From positions 124,001-188,000 of the forward strand of contig CAYYXR010000002.1 in NCBI GenBank assembly GCA_964475755.1: a DNA stretch of 64,000 bases. The letters are read 5' to 3'. The DNA comes from UBA11612 sp964475755 (GTDB lineage: Bacteria; Pseudomonadota; Alphaproteobacteria; Rhodospirillales; Rhodospirillaceae). Of the stretch, positions 1 through 9,929 are shown piece after piece. The number at the start of each line of letters is the position of its first letter. Within the stretch, counting starts at the first letter, position 1. Both the position numbers and the translations under genes were made by a program. The notes under the pieces are model-generated. The model saw only the letters and a program-made list of their open reading frames with translations. It was not told the origin of the DNA and did no database searches.

Positions 1-775
1 TGGAGACCTGCGCGCCGCCGATCATCAGGCCGCGGCAACCGGCATCGCTGATCAGCGCCCAGGCTTTTTGGCCCGGAGGATTTGCGAAGGTGGAGCCGCC
101 TGTGCGCGATTTGGTCGGCTGGCTTTCTTCACGTTCGGTGCGGATTTCACGAATACGCGCGCCGATCTTCTCTTTATCGCCGGGCTCGCCCTTCAATTCT
201 GCGCCGACAAAAATCCAACGTTCGTCAACTTCCGTATGCCGATATGAAAAGCCCATGTCGCTGGCATTGAGGACGCGCACGGTTCCGCTTTCATCCAGCG
301 CCGTGGCGCTGACAAAAACATCCTTGATCTCGCGTCCGTATGCGCCTGCGTTCATGCGCAGTGCGCCGCCGATGGTGCCCGGAATGCCCGTCAGGAATTC
401 AAGGCCGGCTAAGGAGGCGTCGCGCGCCGCCGTGGCGACGCTTGCATCGGCAATGCCCGCTCCGCAGCGCACGGCTGTTCCTTCGGTCGTAAAGGTGCCA
501 AAGGCTTTGCCCAGGCGGATCGTTACGCCCGGCACGCCGCCGTCGCGCACCAGCATGTTTGAGCCCAGGCCGATCACTGTAAGAGGCACGTCTTTCGGAC
601 GGCTCTTCAGGAAAGCGCTCAAGTCTTCGGTGTCGGCGGGCGCAAAGAGCACTTCCGCCGGTCCGCCCACGCGGAACCACGTCAACCGTCCCAGGTCAGC
701 CATGGGTTCGTAGCTGCCGCGAACGGGCGGCAGGCGATCCATGAGGCCGGATTGTGGGAGACGGGCTGTCATCAT
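1..775 (-). CDS. murB: UDP-N-acetylenolpyruvoylglucosamine reductase MurB (C-terminus beyond left edge)
   Basis: MurB reduces UDP-GlcNAc-enolpyruvate to UDP-MurNAc with NADPH and FAD in the cytoplasm, the second committed step of peptidoglycan precursor synthesis. About 258 residues are visible. They include the FAD-binding segment GLGSNMLV (about 69-76), the GIPGTIGG...NAGAYG stretch (about 130-147), the SYRHTE motif, and GGSTFANP (about 226-233), whose Ser is the usual proton donor. The start is one of two adjacent ATG codons at 773-775 and overlaps the murC stop, so translation is probably coupled. The gene runs off the left edge, so the last part and any downstream ddl/ftsQ genes cannot be judged. 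Confidence 0.95.
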   Translation of the reverse strand, partial: MMTARLPQSGLMDRLPPVRGSYEPMADLGRLTWFRVGGPAEVLFAPADTEDLSAFLKSRPKDVPLTVIGLGSNMLVRDGGVPGVTIRLGKAFGTFTTEGTAVRCGAGIADASVATAARDASLAGLEFLTGIPGTIGGALRMNAGAYGREIKDVFVSATALDESGTVRVLNASDMGFSYRHTEVDERWIFVGAELKGEPGDKEKIGARIREIRTEREESQPTKSRTGGSTFANPPGQKAWALISDAGCRGLMIGGAQVS

Positions 776-2214
776 GCGGCGCCTCCGGCGCGTTTGCCAT
801 CGTCCGTTTCGTGCAAGGCGGCAAGGTCGGCAGGCAAAGCTTGTGCCCACGCAGTGATGTTGCCGGCGCCGAGGCACACAACGACATCGCCGGGACCGGA
901 AATATCGTCGATCACCGCAGCCAGATGTTTGGGCGACATAAGGGCGGTCACAGCCGGGTGTCCGTGATCGTGCAGACCGTTCACCAAGGCATCGCGGTCG
1001 TAGCCTTTGATCGGGGATTCACCGGCGGGGTAAACATCTGTCACCACGACGTGATCTGCATCGTTGAAGCACTGGCAGAAGTCTTCGAATAGAGACTGCA
1101 AACGGCTGTAGCGGTGCGGCTGCACGACGGCGATGACGCGTCCTTCCGCGGCTGTGCGCGCGGCCTTCAACACAGCGGCGATTTCCACCGGGTGATGTCC
1201 GTAATCGTCAATGATCGTCACGCCGTTGAATTCGCCGACCTTGGTAAAGCGGCGCTTGACCCCCTTGAATTGGGCGAGGCCCGATTTGATCACGTCGTCG
1301 GGAATACCCATTTCGGCCGCGACGGAAACAGCGGCAAGGGCATTTAATACATTGTGCTGACCGAACATCGGGACGTGAATGTCGGTGATCGTGCGCTCGC
1401 CTCCCGTCACGCGGTCCGAAACGGCGGCATCAAAACGCGCACCGGACATATCGAGCACGAGATTGAGGCCACGTACCTGTGCGGCCGGGCTGAGACCATA
1501 GGTGATGATCTTACGGTCGATGAGTTGCGGCAGGAGCGACTGCACCTCCGGGTGGTCGATGCATAGCACGCCAAAGCCGTAGAAAGGGATATGCTCGATG
1601 AAGCGGCGGAAGGCGTCTTTCAGTTTGGCGAAATCGCCGTAGAAATCCATATGCTCGGGATCGATATTGGTGATCACGGCGATGGTCGCGGGCAGGCGGT
1701 TGAAAGTGCCGTCAGACTCGTCAGCTTCCACCACCATCCACTCGCCATCACCAAGGCGGGCATTAGTGCCGTAGGCATTAATGATGCCGCCGTTGATGAC
1801 GGTCGGATCCAAATCCGCAGCATCCAGCACGCCGGCCACCAATGACGTTGTTGTGGTTTTGCCGTGCGTGCCGCCAATCGCCACGGACCATTTCAGGCGC
1901 ATGAGTTCGGCAAGCATCTCGGCACGGCGCACAATGGGCAGGTTAGCCTTGCGCGCGGCAACCACTTCCGGGTTGTCGGCTTTGACGGCGGATGAGATGA
2001 CGATGACGCGTGCGTCACCCAAATTCTCGGTCCGGTGACCCACTTCAATCTTTATGCCGAGCACGCGCAAACGATCGACATTTGCATTTTCCGCAATGTC
2101 GCTGCCTTGCACCTGGTAGCCGAGGTTGTGCATTACCTCGGCAATCCCGGACATGCCGATGCCGCCAATGCCGACAAAATGAATGATGCCGATGTCGAGA
2201 GGGAGGGTTTGCAT
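772..2214 (-). CDS. murC: UDP-N-acetylmuramate--L-alanine ligase MurC
   Basis: MurC adds L-alanine to UDP-MurNAc using ATP, the first amino acid of the stem peptide. The 480-residue protein has the normal Mur-ligase layout. An N-terminal Rossmann domain carries FVGIGGIGMSG (about 13-23). The central ATPase domain has the P-loop GGTHGKTTTT (114-123). The C-terminal domain begins near the conserved DDYGHHP motif. Length is typical of the family. It overlaps murG by one base (TAATG) and murB by a few bases within the dcw operon. Confidence 0.97.
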   Translation of the reverse strand: MQTLPLDIGIIHFVGIGGIGMSGIAEVMHNLGYQVQGSDIAENANVDRLRVLGIKIEVGHRTENLGDARVIVISSAVKADNPEVVAARKANLPIVRRAEMLAELMRLKWSVAIGGTHGKTTTTSLVAGVLDAADLDPTVINGGIINAYGTNARLGDGEWMVVEADESDGTFNRLPATIAVITNIDPEHMDFYGDFAKLKDAFRRFIEHIPFYGFGVLCIDHPEVQSLLPQLIDRKIITYGLSPAAQVRGLNLVLDMSGARFDAAVSDRVTGGERTITDIHVPMFGQHNVLNALAAVSVAAEMGIPDDVIKSGLAQFKGVKRRFTKVGEFNGVTIIDDYGHHPVEIAAVLKAARTAAEGRVIAVVQPHRYSRLQSLFEDFCQCFNDADHVVVTDVYPAGESPIKGYDRDALVNGLHDHGHPAVTALMSPKHLAAVIDDISGPGDVVVCLGAGNITAWAQALPADLAALHETDDGKRAGGAA

Positions 2215-3401
2215 TATAGGGCTCCCCGCTTCATCGGCTCGGTTGAAATCGGCGGCGGCGGTGCGGCGCGCCTTGCTGGCCGCGCATTGTTTTCATCGTG
2301 AATAAGATCCGCGACGACGCCCGCCAGCCGACCTGCGGCGTCGGGAATCGCGAATGCCGCCGCGGCGCTCGCCGCTCTGGACAGCTCTTCGGGGTGGGCC
2401 AGCAAGTCGGCCAGGCGTTGCGCCAGTGTGTCGGGTTTGGCGTCGGACTGCGGCATGTACCAGCACCCACCGGCCGCGGCCAAGGCTTTGGCGTTGACGG
2501 CCTGATGGTTGTCGATCGCATGCGGGTAGGGAACCAGCAGGCTCGGTCGGCCAGCCACGCTGACTTCGGCGACTGTGGAGGCTCCGGAGCGGGCGATCAG
2601 CAAGTGCGTATCGCGGATCAATTCGGGCACGTTGTCGAAGAATGCGCGCAACTGCACATGCGCGCCGACTTCTTCATAAGCGGCATGGGTGCGCTCGAGC
2701 TCTTCGGGCCGGCACTGTTGTGAGAACGTGATGCGTTTTTTCAACTCGCAAGGCTGGCGCTTGATGGCTTCGGGAATGACATCGCTGAATATGCGTGCGC
2801 CTTGGCTGCCGCCCAGTATGAGAATGCGGATTTGACCGCCTCGTTCCGGCGGCTGATACGGTGTTGCGCGCACTTCATTGAAAGCGGCACGTACAGGCAG
2901 GCCGGTGCGCACTAGGTAGGTGTTTTTCGGCGCGGGCTTGGCAAGATCGAAAGAAGTGCAAACGCGGCTGACGTGTTTGGCGACCAATCGGTTTGCGCGG
3001 CCCAACACAGCGTTTTGTTCATGAATGACAGTTGGAACGCCAAGATTGATCGCCGCTGATACCGCTGGGATCGACGCGTAACCGCCGAAGCCGACCACCG
3101 CCGCCGGTTCAAGGGATGTGAGGAGTTTGCGGGCCTGAAGAAATCCCATACCGAGGGATGCGGCGCCTTTGACAAGACCGGTCAGACCTTTACCGGCAAT
3201 GCCGCCCGCGCTCACGGTGTAGCTCTCAATCTTAGCAAGCGTGCCGCCATAAGCCGTGCCACGCTTGTCGCTGATCAACGCGGGGCGATAGCCCTGGTTG
3301 ATGAGTTCCTGCGCGAGCGCATCGGCCGGGAACATATGCCCGCCTGTTCCGCCGGCCGCCAGGACAATGAGATTGCTAGTGTTATTGAAAGCCGACGTCA
3401 T
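2214..3401 (-). CDS. murG: undecaprenyl-PP-MurNAc-pentapeptide-UDPGlcNAc GlcNAc transferase MurG
   Basis: MurG is a peripheral inner-membrane GT28 glycosyltransferase that converts lipid I to lipid II. The N-terminus shows the glycine-rich motif LAAGGTGGHMFPA (about 14-26). The C-terminal domain has ILGGSQGA and the donor-binding segment around RSGASTVAE. At 395 residues it is slightly longer than many MurG proteins because of a proline/arginine-rich tail (RRAAPPPPIS), which looks disordered. It overlaps ftsW by 4 nt (ATGA) and sits between ftsW and murC, the classic dcw order. Confidence 0.96.
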   Translation of the reverse strand: MTSAFNNTSNLIVLAAGGTGGHMFPADALAQELINQGYRPALISDKRGTAYGGTLAKIESYTVSAGGIAGKGLTGLVKGAASLGMGFLQARKLLTSLEPAAVVGFGGYASIPAVSAAINLGVPTVIHEQNAVLGRANRLVAKHVSRVCTSFDLAKPAPKNTYLVRTGLPVRAAFNEVRATPYQPPERGGQIRILILGGSQGARIFSDVIPEAIKRQPCELKKRITFSQQCRPEELERTHAAYEEVGAHVQLRAFFDNVPELIRDTHLLIARSGASTVAEVSVAGRPSLLVPYPHAIDNHQAVNAKALAAAGGCWYMPQSDAKPDTLAQRLADLLAHPEELSRAASAAAAFAIPDAAGRLAGVVADLIHDENNARPARRAAPPPPISTEPMKRGAL

Positions 3402-4534
3402 GATCCAAGTCCTTCCAGATCGCGGCGACGGCGAGTCAGCGCCAGCAGCATACCCATGCCGATGCCGAGCGCGAGAAGCGACGAGCCGCCGTAGGAGATA
3501 AAGGGGAGTGTCATGCCCTTTGTGGGCATCATGTGCAGGCTGGACGCCATGTTGATCATGGCTTGCAGGCCAAACTGAACCGCAAGACCGCCGACGGCCA
3601 ACAGCACGAATAGATTTTCCTCGCGGGTGACCTTCATCAGGGCGCGAATAACGACAAATGCGAACAGGGCGACCATCAGCAGACAGAGAAAAACGCCGAA
3701 CTCTTCACCGGCGACAGCGAAGATGAAGTCCGTATGAGCATCCGGCAGCGCTTCCTTCACACGACCTTCGCCCGGTCCGCGTCCGAACAACCCGCCTTGC
3801 TGGAAAGCGCGCATGGCCTGCGTGACCTGATAGGTGTCGCCGGTGGACGGATCGAGAAAGCGGTCAACGCGTGAGGCAACGTGCGGGAACGTGAAATATG
3901 CACCGACGACTGCACCAAGACCTGTTACGACGATGAGGATTACCCATACAATCGGCAGGCCGGCGATAAAGAACTGCGCACACCAAACGGCCGTCACGAC
4001 CAAGGTCATGCCGACGTCCGGCTGGCTGAGCAGAAGGCCAACAGTGACCAGCAATAAAACAACAGCAATTCTGTTGCCGGGGAAGTCTTCACGGACGCGT
4101 GCTTCGGAAAACATCCAAGCGGTTACGATCGCAAAGCAGGGCTTCATGAATTCGGACGGCTGAATGGCCGGAAGCGGTCCGAGATCGACCCAGCGCCGCG
4201 CGCCATTAATATCCGCACCGAACAATAGGGCTGCGGCCATGAGCGCAATCATCACGACAAAACCGAGCGTCGCTAGACGGCGAATGAGAACCGCTGAAAG
4301 CAACGAGATAGCAAACATTACGAAAATGACCATCGGCAGGAACATCGATTGCTTCCGCACGAAGTGGAACGTATCCACGCCGATGCGCTCCGCCGCTGGC
4401 GGACCGGCCGCCATGTTCAGAATAATCCCGATGGCGAGTAGCGTGCCGACTGCGGCCAGAATCCATTTGTCCACCGTCCACCACCAACGACCGACGGTAC
4501 TGGTATCAAGGCGTGTGATCGTGCGGGCGGTCAT
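3398..4534 (-). CDS. ftsW: peptidoglycan glycosyltransferase FtsW
   Basis: FtsW is the SEDS-family septal glycosyltransferase that polymerises lipid II together with its class B PBP partner, FtsI, also encoded here. The 378-residue protein is strongly hydrophobic, with about ten predicted membrane helices. SEDS hallmarks are visible: GARRWVDLG, IQPSEFMKP and, near the C-terminus, PFISYGGSSL. The position between murD and murG supports FtsW rather than RodA. It overlaps both neighbours by 4 nt, as expected for a co-translated operon. Confidence 0.96.
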   Translation of the reverse strand: MTARTITRLDTSTVGRWWWTVDKWILAAVGTLLAIGIILNMAAGPPAAERIGVDTFHFVRKQSMFLPMVIFVMFAISLLSAVLIRRLATLGFVVMIALMAAALLFGADINGARRWVDLGPLPAIQPSEFMKPCFAIVTAWMFSEARVREDFPGNRIAVVLLLVTVGLLLSQPDVGMTLVVTAVWCAQFFIAGLPIVWVILIVVTGLGAVVGAYFTFPHVASRVDRFLDPSTGDTYQVTQAMRAFQQGGLFGRGPGEGRVKEALPDAHTDFIFAVAGEEFGVFLCLLMVALFAFVVIRALMKVTREENLFVLLAVGGLAVQFGLQAMINMASSLHMMPTKGMTLPFISYGGSSLLALGIGMGMLLALTRRRRDLEGLGS

Positions 4535-5925
4535 GGGCGGCGCTCCCCGGCTTCGGGCCAGAGGGAAAGCACCTCGGCGCGGAAACGATCGCCTCGGTCT
4601 TCAAAATTTTTGAACATGTCAAAGGACGCGCACGCCGGTGACAGAAGCACAGTCGCCGAGTTCTCATCTTTCAACGCTGCGGCTCCGGCCTCTTCGATGG
4701 CCGTTTCCATATCCTCGTAGAGTTCGAAGGGAACGTGGCCCTCCAACTGGTCGGCGAAGTCATCAGCGGCCTCACCGATCAGGAATGCCTGACGGATACG
4801 CGGGAAAACATGCTTAAGAGATGTGATCCCGCCTTCTTTGGCCTGGCCGCCCGCGATCCAGTAGATGTTGTCATAGCAAAGCAGGGCCTTTTCCGCCGCA
4901 TCGGCATTCGTGGCTTTGCTGTCGTTGACGAACATTGTGTTGCCGACGATGCCGACGACTTCCTGACGGTGCTTAAGCCCCGGGAAGCTTTTCAGTCCTG
5001 CGCAGATCGCCTCGGCTGAAATGCCGTGCGACAAAGCGACGGCGGTGGCAACAGCGGCGTTCTGCCAATTATGAGCGCCGGGCAGGGTGGGCACGGTTTT
5101 CAGGTCAATCAACGCTGTTTTTCGTTGCCCGGTGGCGTCGATGAGAAGCCCGTGCTCCACATATACGCCACCGAACACCGGCTGCTTCACGGAAACAGGT
5201 AAAACTGTGTGCACGCCATCGGCTGTCAGTGAGGCACAAATCGCGGCGGACTTCGTATCGTCAATTCCCACGACTGCTGTGCGCGGGTGTCGCTGGTTTT
5301 CGAAAATGCGCTGTTTGGCCGCGATATATCCGTCCATGCCGCCGTGGCGGTCGAGATGATCGGGCGTAATGTTGAGCAGAACCGCGGTTTCGCAAGAAAG
5401 ATGCGGAACCAGCTCCAATTGATAAGACGACAGCTCCAATACGTACGTGCCGCCCAATCCCAGTGCTTCGAGTTCAAGAGCTGGAACGCCGAGATTGCCG
5501 CCGACGGCTGTCTTGCGTCCGGCCTCCTGGAAAAAGTGTGCGATGAGCGCGGTTGTGGTCGATTTTCCGTTGGTGCCGGTGATACCGATGACCGAGGCGT
5601 CGGGTTGAGATTCCAACAGTAGGTCCACATCGCAGGTCAGTTTCAGGCCGGCTGAGCGGGCACGCTCGGCAATCGGGTGAATTTTGGGATGAGTGTGCGG
5701 CACGCCTGGGCTCCAGACGAGGGCGCGGACGTTGTCAAAATTCGCCCGCTCACCGTCGAATGCGGAAAAGCCGCGTGCGGTCATTGCAGCCAATTGGTTC
5801 GGCTGGTCATCCCACACGCGCACGTCCGCCCCGCCCGCGCGCAAAGATTCCGCGGCGGTCATGCCAGACTTGCCTAAGCCCATTACAACGACAGTTTCGC
5901 CGGCGTAACGGAGCGATGGGATCAT
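4531..5925 (-). CDS. murD: UDP-N-acetylmuramoylalanine--D-glutamate ligase MurD
   Basis: MurD adds D-glutamate to UDP-MurNAc-L-Ala. The start chosen is the ATG at 5925, which leaves an 8-nt gap to mraY and gives 464 residues beginning MIPSLRYAGE. The open frame extends upstream to 6021, but that part lies inside mraY and has no MurD similarity. Motifs are VVVMGLGKSGMTA (N-terminal Rossmann), GITGTNGKSTTT (P-loop) and NDSKATNADA in the C-terminal half. It overlaps ftsW by 4 nt. Confidence 0.96.
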   Translation of the reverse strand: MIPSLRYAGETVVVMGLGKSGMTAAESLRAGGADVRVWDDQPNQLAAMTARGFSAFDGERANFDNVRALVWSPGVPHTHPKIHPIAERARSAGLKLTCDVDLLLESQPDASVIGITGTNGKSTTTALIAHFFQEAGRKTAVGGNLGVPALELEALGLGGTYVLELSSYQLELVPHLSCETAVLLNITPDHLDRHGGMDGYIAAKQRIFENQRHPRTAVVGIDDTKSAAICASLTADGVHTVLPVSVKQPVFGGVYVEHGLLIDATGQRKTALIDLKTVPTLPGAHNWQNAAVATAVALSHGISAEAICAGLKSFPGLKHRQEVVGIVGNTMFVNDSKATNADAAEKALLCYDNIYWIAGGQAKEGGITSLKHVFPRIRQAFLIGEAADDFADQLEGHVPFELYEDMETAIEEAGAAALKDENSATVLLSPACASFDMFKNFEDRGDRFRAEVLSLWPEAGERRP

Positions 5926-5933
5926 CACAACGT

Positions 5934-7019
5934 CTACCTCAGTTTCAAAGTCGCCAATCCGGCAATGGCCAGAATGATGGCGATGATCCAAAAGCGAATA
6001 ACAATGGTCGGTTCGGCCCATCCCTTCTCTTCGAAGTGATGATGCAGCGGCGCCATTTTGAAGACGCGCTTACCGGTCAATTTGAATGAGGCCACCTGCA
6101 CGATGACCGATACGGTTTCCAATACGAACAAGCCACCGACAATCCCGAGCACGATTTCGTGTTTGGTTACGACGGCGACGGACCCTAACGCACCGCCCAT
6201 GGCGAGTGAGCCGGTATCGCCCATGAACACCATCGCGGGCGGGGCGTTGAACCACAGGAAACCGAGCGCGGCACCTACAATGGCGCCGCAGAATATGGCG
6301 AGTTCGCCCGCGCCGGGGATGTAATGCACTTGCAGATAGTTCGCGAACACAACGTTACCGATGAGATAGGCGATGATGGTGAACACACCTGCCGCAATCA
6401 TCACCGGCACAATGGCAAGGCCGTCCAACCCATCGGTCAGGTTCACCGCGTTGCCTGCGCCGACCATGATAAAGACCACAAAGGGCACATATAGAATGCC
6501 CATGTCGATCAGTACGTCTTTGAAGAAGGGGAGCGCGAGATTTCCGGACATCTCAGGTGTGCCGATACTCGCGATCCAGTATCCGGCCAATGCCGCCACC
6601 GCGATTTCAGCGATCAGCTTCGAGCGGCCTTTAAGCCCGCCGACTGAACGTTTAGTGACTTTCAGGTAATCGTCGGCAAAGCCGATGAAACCGTAGGACA
6701 TCGTAACGAACAGCGCGATCCAAACGTAACGATTACTCAAATCGGCCCAAAGCAGTGTGGCGAGCGCGATTCCAAGCAGCATCATGACACCGCCCATGGT
6801 CGGTGTGCCTTGCTTTGTGATGATGTGGCCTTTCGGTCCGTCATCGCGGATCGGTTGGCCATTTTTCTGTTTGGTGCGCAGCCAATTGATAATGGCGGGC
6901 CCAAATATGAAAGCGACGGCCAGCGCGGTGAGTACCGCGCCACCCGCACGAAATGTGAGGTAGCGGAACACATTGAGGATCGCGAATTGATCCGAGAACT
7001 GTGAAAGCAGATAGAACAT
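5934..7019 (-). CDS. mraY: phospho-N-acetylmuramoyl-pentapeptide-transferase MraY
   Basis: MraY is an integral membrane enzyme that transfers phospho-MurNAc-pentapeptide to undecaprenyl phosphate, making lipid I. The 361-residue protein has about ten hydrophobic helices. It carries the family signatures FADDYLK (D116-D117, Mg/catalytic region), NLTDGLDGLA, FMGDTGSLAMGG and PLHHHFE near the C-terminus. Start and length match the family. It lies 7 nt after murF and 8 nt before the chosen murD start, in canonical dcw order. Confidence 0.97.
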   Translation of the reverse strand: MFYLLSQFSDQFAILNVFRYLTFRAGGAVLTALAVAFIFGPAIINWLRTKQKNGQPIRDDGPKGHIITKQGTPTMGGVMMLLGIALATLLWADLSNRYVWIALFVTMSYGFIGFADDYLKVTKRSVGGLKGRSKLIAEIAVAALAGYWIASIGTPEMSGNLALPFFKDVLIDMGILYVPFVVFIMVGAGNAVNLTDGLDGLAIVPVMIAAGVFTIIAYLIGNVVFANYLQVHYIPGAGELAIFCGAIVGAALGFLWFNAPPAMVFMGDTGSLAMGGALGSVAVVTKHEIVLGIVGGLFVLETVSVIVQVASFKLTGKRVFKMAPLHHHFEEKGWAEPTIVIRFWIIAIILAIAGLATLKLR

Positions 7020-7026
7020 GGTTCCG

Positions 7027-8451
7027 TTACCCTTGTTGGCCGCTGGTGGCGTTCATTGCTGCGATCGCTCTCACCACAACACCGGTGCGACTGCCGTGAG
7101 ATCCTTTAACTGCAACGACATCGCCCGCGCGCAATGCTCTGGTAACTATCGGCGCCAGGGCTTCACTGTCCGCCGCATGTCCGCCGCGCATTTTTCGCGG
7201 AAGTGAGTCATGCAGGTTTTTCATCAACGCACCGGCCGTGAAAACGAGATCGATGCGAGCCGCTTCGAGGCTTTGCGCCAGACCAGCGTGCAGAACTTCC
7301 GCGGCCGGTCCTAATTCCAGCATGTCGCCAAGCACCAATATGAGCCGATCGCCGGCGCCGCTGACAGGCTGATGCATTTGCGCCATGGTTTCCGCGAGCA
7401 GGCGTACCGCAGCCGGGCTTGCGTTGTAGCTTTCATCGATGAGGAGGAGTGAGCCGCCATCAACTTTGACCTTGGTGCGCGCGCCGCGCCCTTGCGGCGC
7501 AGCCAGTTTTGCCAAGGCGGCCGCAGGCATGTGTATATCAACACCCAATGCCTCGATACCTGCCAGAGCGGCGACGCTGTTCAAGGCCCAGTGGCGGCCG
7601 CTCACAATCATGTCGTAGGTCATGCGCCGTCCGCCGAATTCGGCGGCCACTTGGGTTCCATCGGGGGTGAGGGACCAGGAGACAAGGCGCGCACCGGCGT
7701 CGCCGCCCGTTCCAAAGGTCACAATGTGTTCGCAATCGTACTTTTTGGCAGCTGCGGACAGTCGGACGAAATGCGGATTATCGCGTGGTAACACGATTGT
7801 GCCGCCCTTTTCCAATCCCGCCATAATCGAAGCTTTTTCATCGGCGATCTCGGCGACGGAATTAAAGAATTCAAGATGCGCGGCTTCAACATTGGTGATG
7901 ATCGCCACCTGCGGGCGTACCAATTTAGACAAGGGTGCGATTTCACCGGCGTGATTCATGCCAAGCTCGAAAACGCCGAATTGCGTATCCGCCGGCATGC
8001 GCGCTAGGCTGAGAGGCACGCCCCAATGGTTATTGAGATTTCCTTCGCTGGCGTGCGTTGATCCCAAGATGGACAATCCGAGTTTCAACGCTTCCTTCGT
8101 GCCGGTTTTTCCGACACTGCCGGTCACCGCGATGATTTTGGCCTTTGAGCGCGTGCGGGAGAATTTTCCCAAATCTTGTAGCGCTGCAAACGTATCCTTA
8201 ACCATTACCAGTCTATCCTGGTAACTGTCGGAGTCCTTATTCGCGTCCTGGACGATTGCGGCAGCGGCTCCATTCTTCAGGGCATCGGCGACAAACTCGT
8301 GTCCATCGAAGTTCGGCCCCTTAATCGCGACGAACAAATCGCCTTTACGAACAGTACGGCTATCGATGGAAACGCCGGACGCGCTCCATGTGCCGGCGGT
8401 TTTACCGCCGGTGGCTTTTACAACGTCATCTGAAGTCCACAACGGCGTCAC
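7027..8451 (-). CDS. murF: UDP-N-acetylmuramoyl-tripeptide--D-alanyl-D-alanine ligase MurF
   Basis: MurF adds the D-Ala-D-Ala dipeptide to complete the UDP-MurNAc-pentapeptide. The 474-residue protein shows the N-terminal segment SIDSRTVRKGDLFVAIKG, the P-loop AVTGSVGKTGTKE, and the DESYNASPAAV motif that precedes the C-terminal domain. The start overlaps the murE stop by 4 nt. It sits between murE and mraY as usual. Confidence 0.96.
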   Translation of the reverse strand: MTPLWTSDDVVKATGGKTAGTWSASGVSIDSRTVRKGDLFVAIKGPNFDGHEFVADALKNGAAAAIVQDANKDSDSYQDRLVMVKDTFAALQDLGKFSRTRSKAKIIAVTGSVGKTGTKEALKLGLSILGSTHASEGNLNNHWGVPLSLARMPADTQFGVFELGMNHAGEIAPLSKLVRPQVAIITNVEAAHLEFFNSVAEIADEKASIMAGLEKGGTIVLPRDNPHFVRLSAAAKKYDCEHIVTFGTGGDAGARLVSWSLTPDGTQVAAEFGGRRMTYDMIVSGRHWALNSVAALAGIEALGVDIHMPAAALAKLAAPQGRGARTKVKVDGGSLLLIDESYNASPAAVRLLAETMAQMHQPVSGAGDRLILVLGDMLELGPAAEVLHAGLAQSLEAARIDLVFTAGALMKNLHDSLPRKMRGGHAADSEALAPIVTRALRAGDVVAVKGSHGSRTGVVVRAIAAMNATSGQQG

Positions 8452-9929
8452 GAGCGCGGACCTCCTTGGCCGAGAACCTGGCGTGCAACTTCGGCGTCGC
8501 TGAACGGAATGACTGTATTGCCGATAATCTGACCGGTTTCGTGCCCCTTGCCGGTAAGAAGAAGAACATCGCCTGCGCCCAATCCCGTTATGGCTGTCGC
8601 GATGGCTTCGGCTCGGTCGCCGATTTCCATGGCGTTGGGACAGCCCTGCATGACTTCGGCGCGGATCGTGGCGGGGTCTTCGCTACGCGGGTTGTCGTCA
8701 GTGACATATATAATGTCGGCCAAAGCCGCGGCCTTGTCACCCATCACGCGGCGCTTACCCTTGTCGCGATCACCGCCGCAACCGAACACGATCGCCAATT
8801 TACCGGATACGTGGGGACGCAAAGCTTTCAACACGGTTTCGATGGCGTCCGGGGTATGGGCGTAATCGACATAGACCGGCGCTCCGCTGGCATGGACGCC
8901 AACACGCTGAAGCCGCCCAGGGACGCCTTTCAGTGTTTCTAGCGCTTCCACCGCTTGAACCGGATCGGCACCACCGGCCAGCACCAGTCCCAGAGCGCAC
9001 AGAGCATTGGACGCTTGAAAAGTTCCAGCGAGGGTAAGGCGGGCGCGGTGCGATTTGCCGAGCACTATAAGGTCGAGCACTTGCGCATCGGCTTCCATAT
9101 GCGTGTCGGCCAACTGAATGGCTTCACCCTTGCGGCCATAGCTGAGGACTTTATGGCCACGCATACGGCAAGCGGCTTCGAAGGCCGCGATTTCCGCGCA
9201 GTCCGCGTTCAGCACCGCCACGCCGCCGGCCATCATCACATCGGAGAACAGGCGCATCTTCGCGGCCATATAGGCCGCCATCGAGCCGTGATAATCCAAA
9301 TGGTCGCGGGAGAGGGTGGTGAAGCCTGCTATCGCGAGGCGTACGCCGTCGATGCGGAACTGATGCAAACCGTGGCTGGACGCTTCCATGGCCAAGTGCG
9401 TCACGCCGCCCGTGGACATATCGGAGAGAATGTTGTGAAGGCGTACCGGGTCGGGCGTGGTCAGGCTGCCTTCAATGTTTAAAGCAGAGGATTGGGCGCC
9501 AAGGGTACCGAGATACCCTGAAGAAAGGCCGAGCGCGCTCCACAACTGATGTGTGAATTGCGCGACAGAAGTTTTGCCGTTGGTGCCGGTGACCGCCGCA
9601 ACTGTATCGGGCTGTGCATTAAAGAAGCGCGCGGCCATCAGCGCAAAGCGGCGACGAGGATTGCTGTCCGTGATGAGGCGGATCGGCGTCCCTGTAGGAT
9701 CGCTGCGCCCGCCGCCCAAGTCGGTGCCGGGCGGGGCCAACACCGCTGAAGCACCGCGCTCCACCGCTTCACCTATATAGGTACGGCCGTCCATGCTCGT
9801 GCCTGGAAGCGCCGCGAACAAATAGCCAGGCTGTACGGCGCGGGAATCTGCTGTGAGGCCGGTGATATCCAAGTCCTTCAAAGCGCGCTGATCCATGCTG
9901 GTTTCCTCTAACAATTCACTGAGCCGCAC
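8448..9929 (-). CDS. murE: UDP-N-acetylmuramoyl-L-alanyl-D-glutamate--2,6-diaminopimelate ligase MurE
   Basis: MurE adds the third stem-peptide residue. The DNPRSEDP motif is the meso-diaminopimelate-recognition signature, so the peptidoglycan is predicted to be the Gram-negative DAP type. The start chosen is GTG at 9929, with a GGAGAAGAGC ribosome-binding sequence just upstream and an N-terminus (RLSELL) like other MurE proteins. It overlaps ftsI by 14 nt. An ATG at 9956 is open but would overlap more and lacks that signal. The P-loop AVTGTNGKTSV and the TADSRAVQPGYLF segment are present. Length is about 493 residues. Confidence 0.95.
   Translation of the reverse strand: MRLSELLEETSMDQRALKDLDITGLTADSRAVQPGYLFAALPGTSMDGRTYIGEAVERGASAVLAPPGTDLGGGRSDPTGTPIRLITDSNPRRRFALMAARFFNAQPDTVAAVTGTNGKTSVAQFTHQLWSALGLSSGYLGTLGAQSSALNIEGSLTTPDPVRLHNILSDMSTGGVTHLAMEASSHGLHQFRIDGVRLAIAGFTTLSRDHLDYHGSMAAYMAAKMRLFSDVMMAGGVAVLNADCAEIAAFEAACRMRGHKVLSYGRKGEAIQLADTHMEADAQVLDLIVLGKSHRARLTLAGTFQASNALCALGLVLAGGADPVQAVEALETLKGVPGRLQRVGVHASGAPVYVDYAHTPDAIETVLKALRPHVSGKLAIVFGCGGDRDKGKRRVMGDKAAALADIIYVTDDNPRSEDPATIRAEVMQGCPNAMEIGDRAEAIATAITGLGAGDVLLLTGKGHETGQIIGNTVIPFSDAEVARQVLGQGGPRS

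Noticed and set aside
90..713. 207-codon open frame on the plus strand
   Set aside because: It is antisense to murB, whose conserved motifs are plain on the minus strand. The plus-strand protein has no recognisable features.
5926..6021. Longer murD start
   Set aside because: The extra 32 residues lie inside mraY and do not resemble MurD; ATG 5925 gives the family N-terminus.
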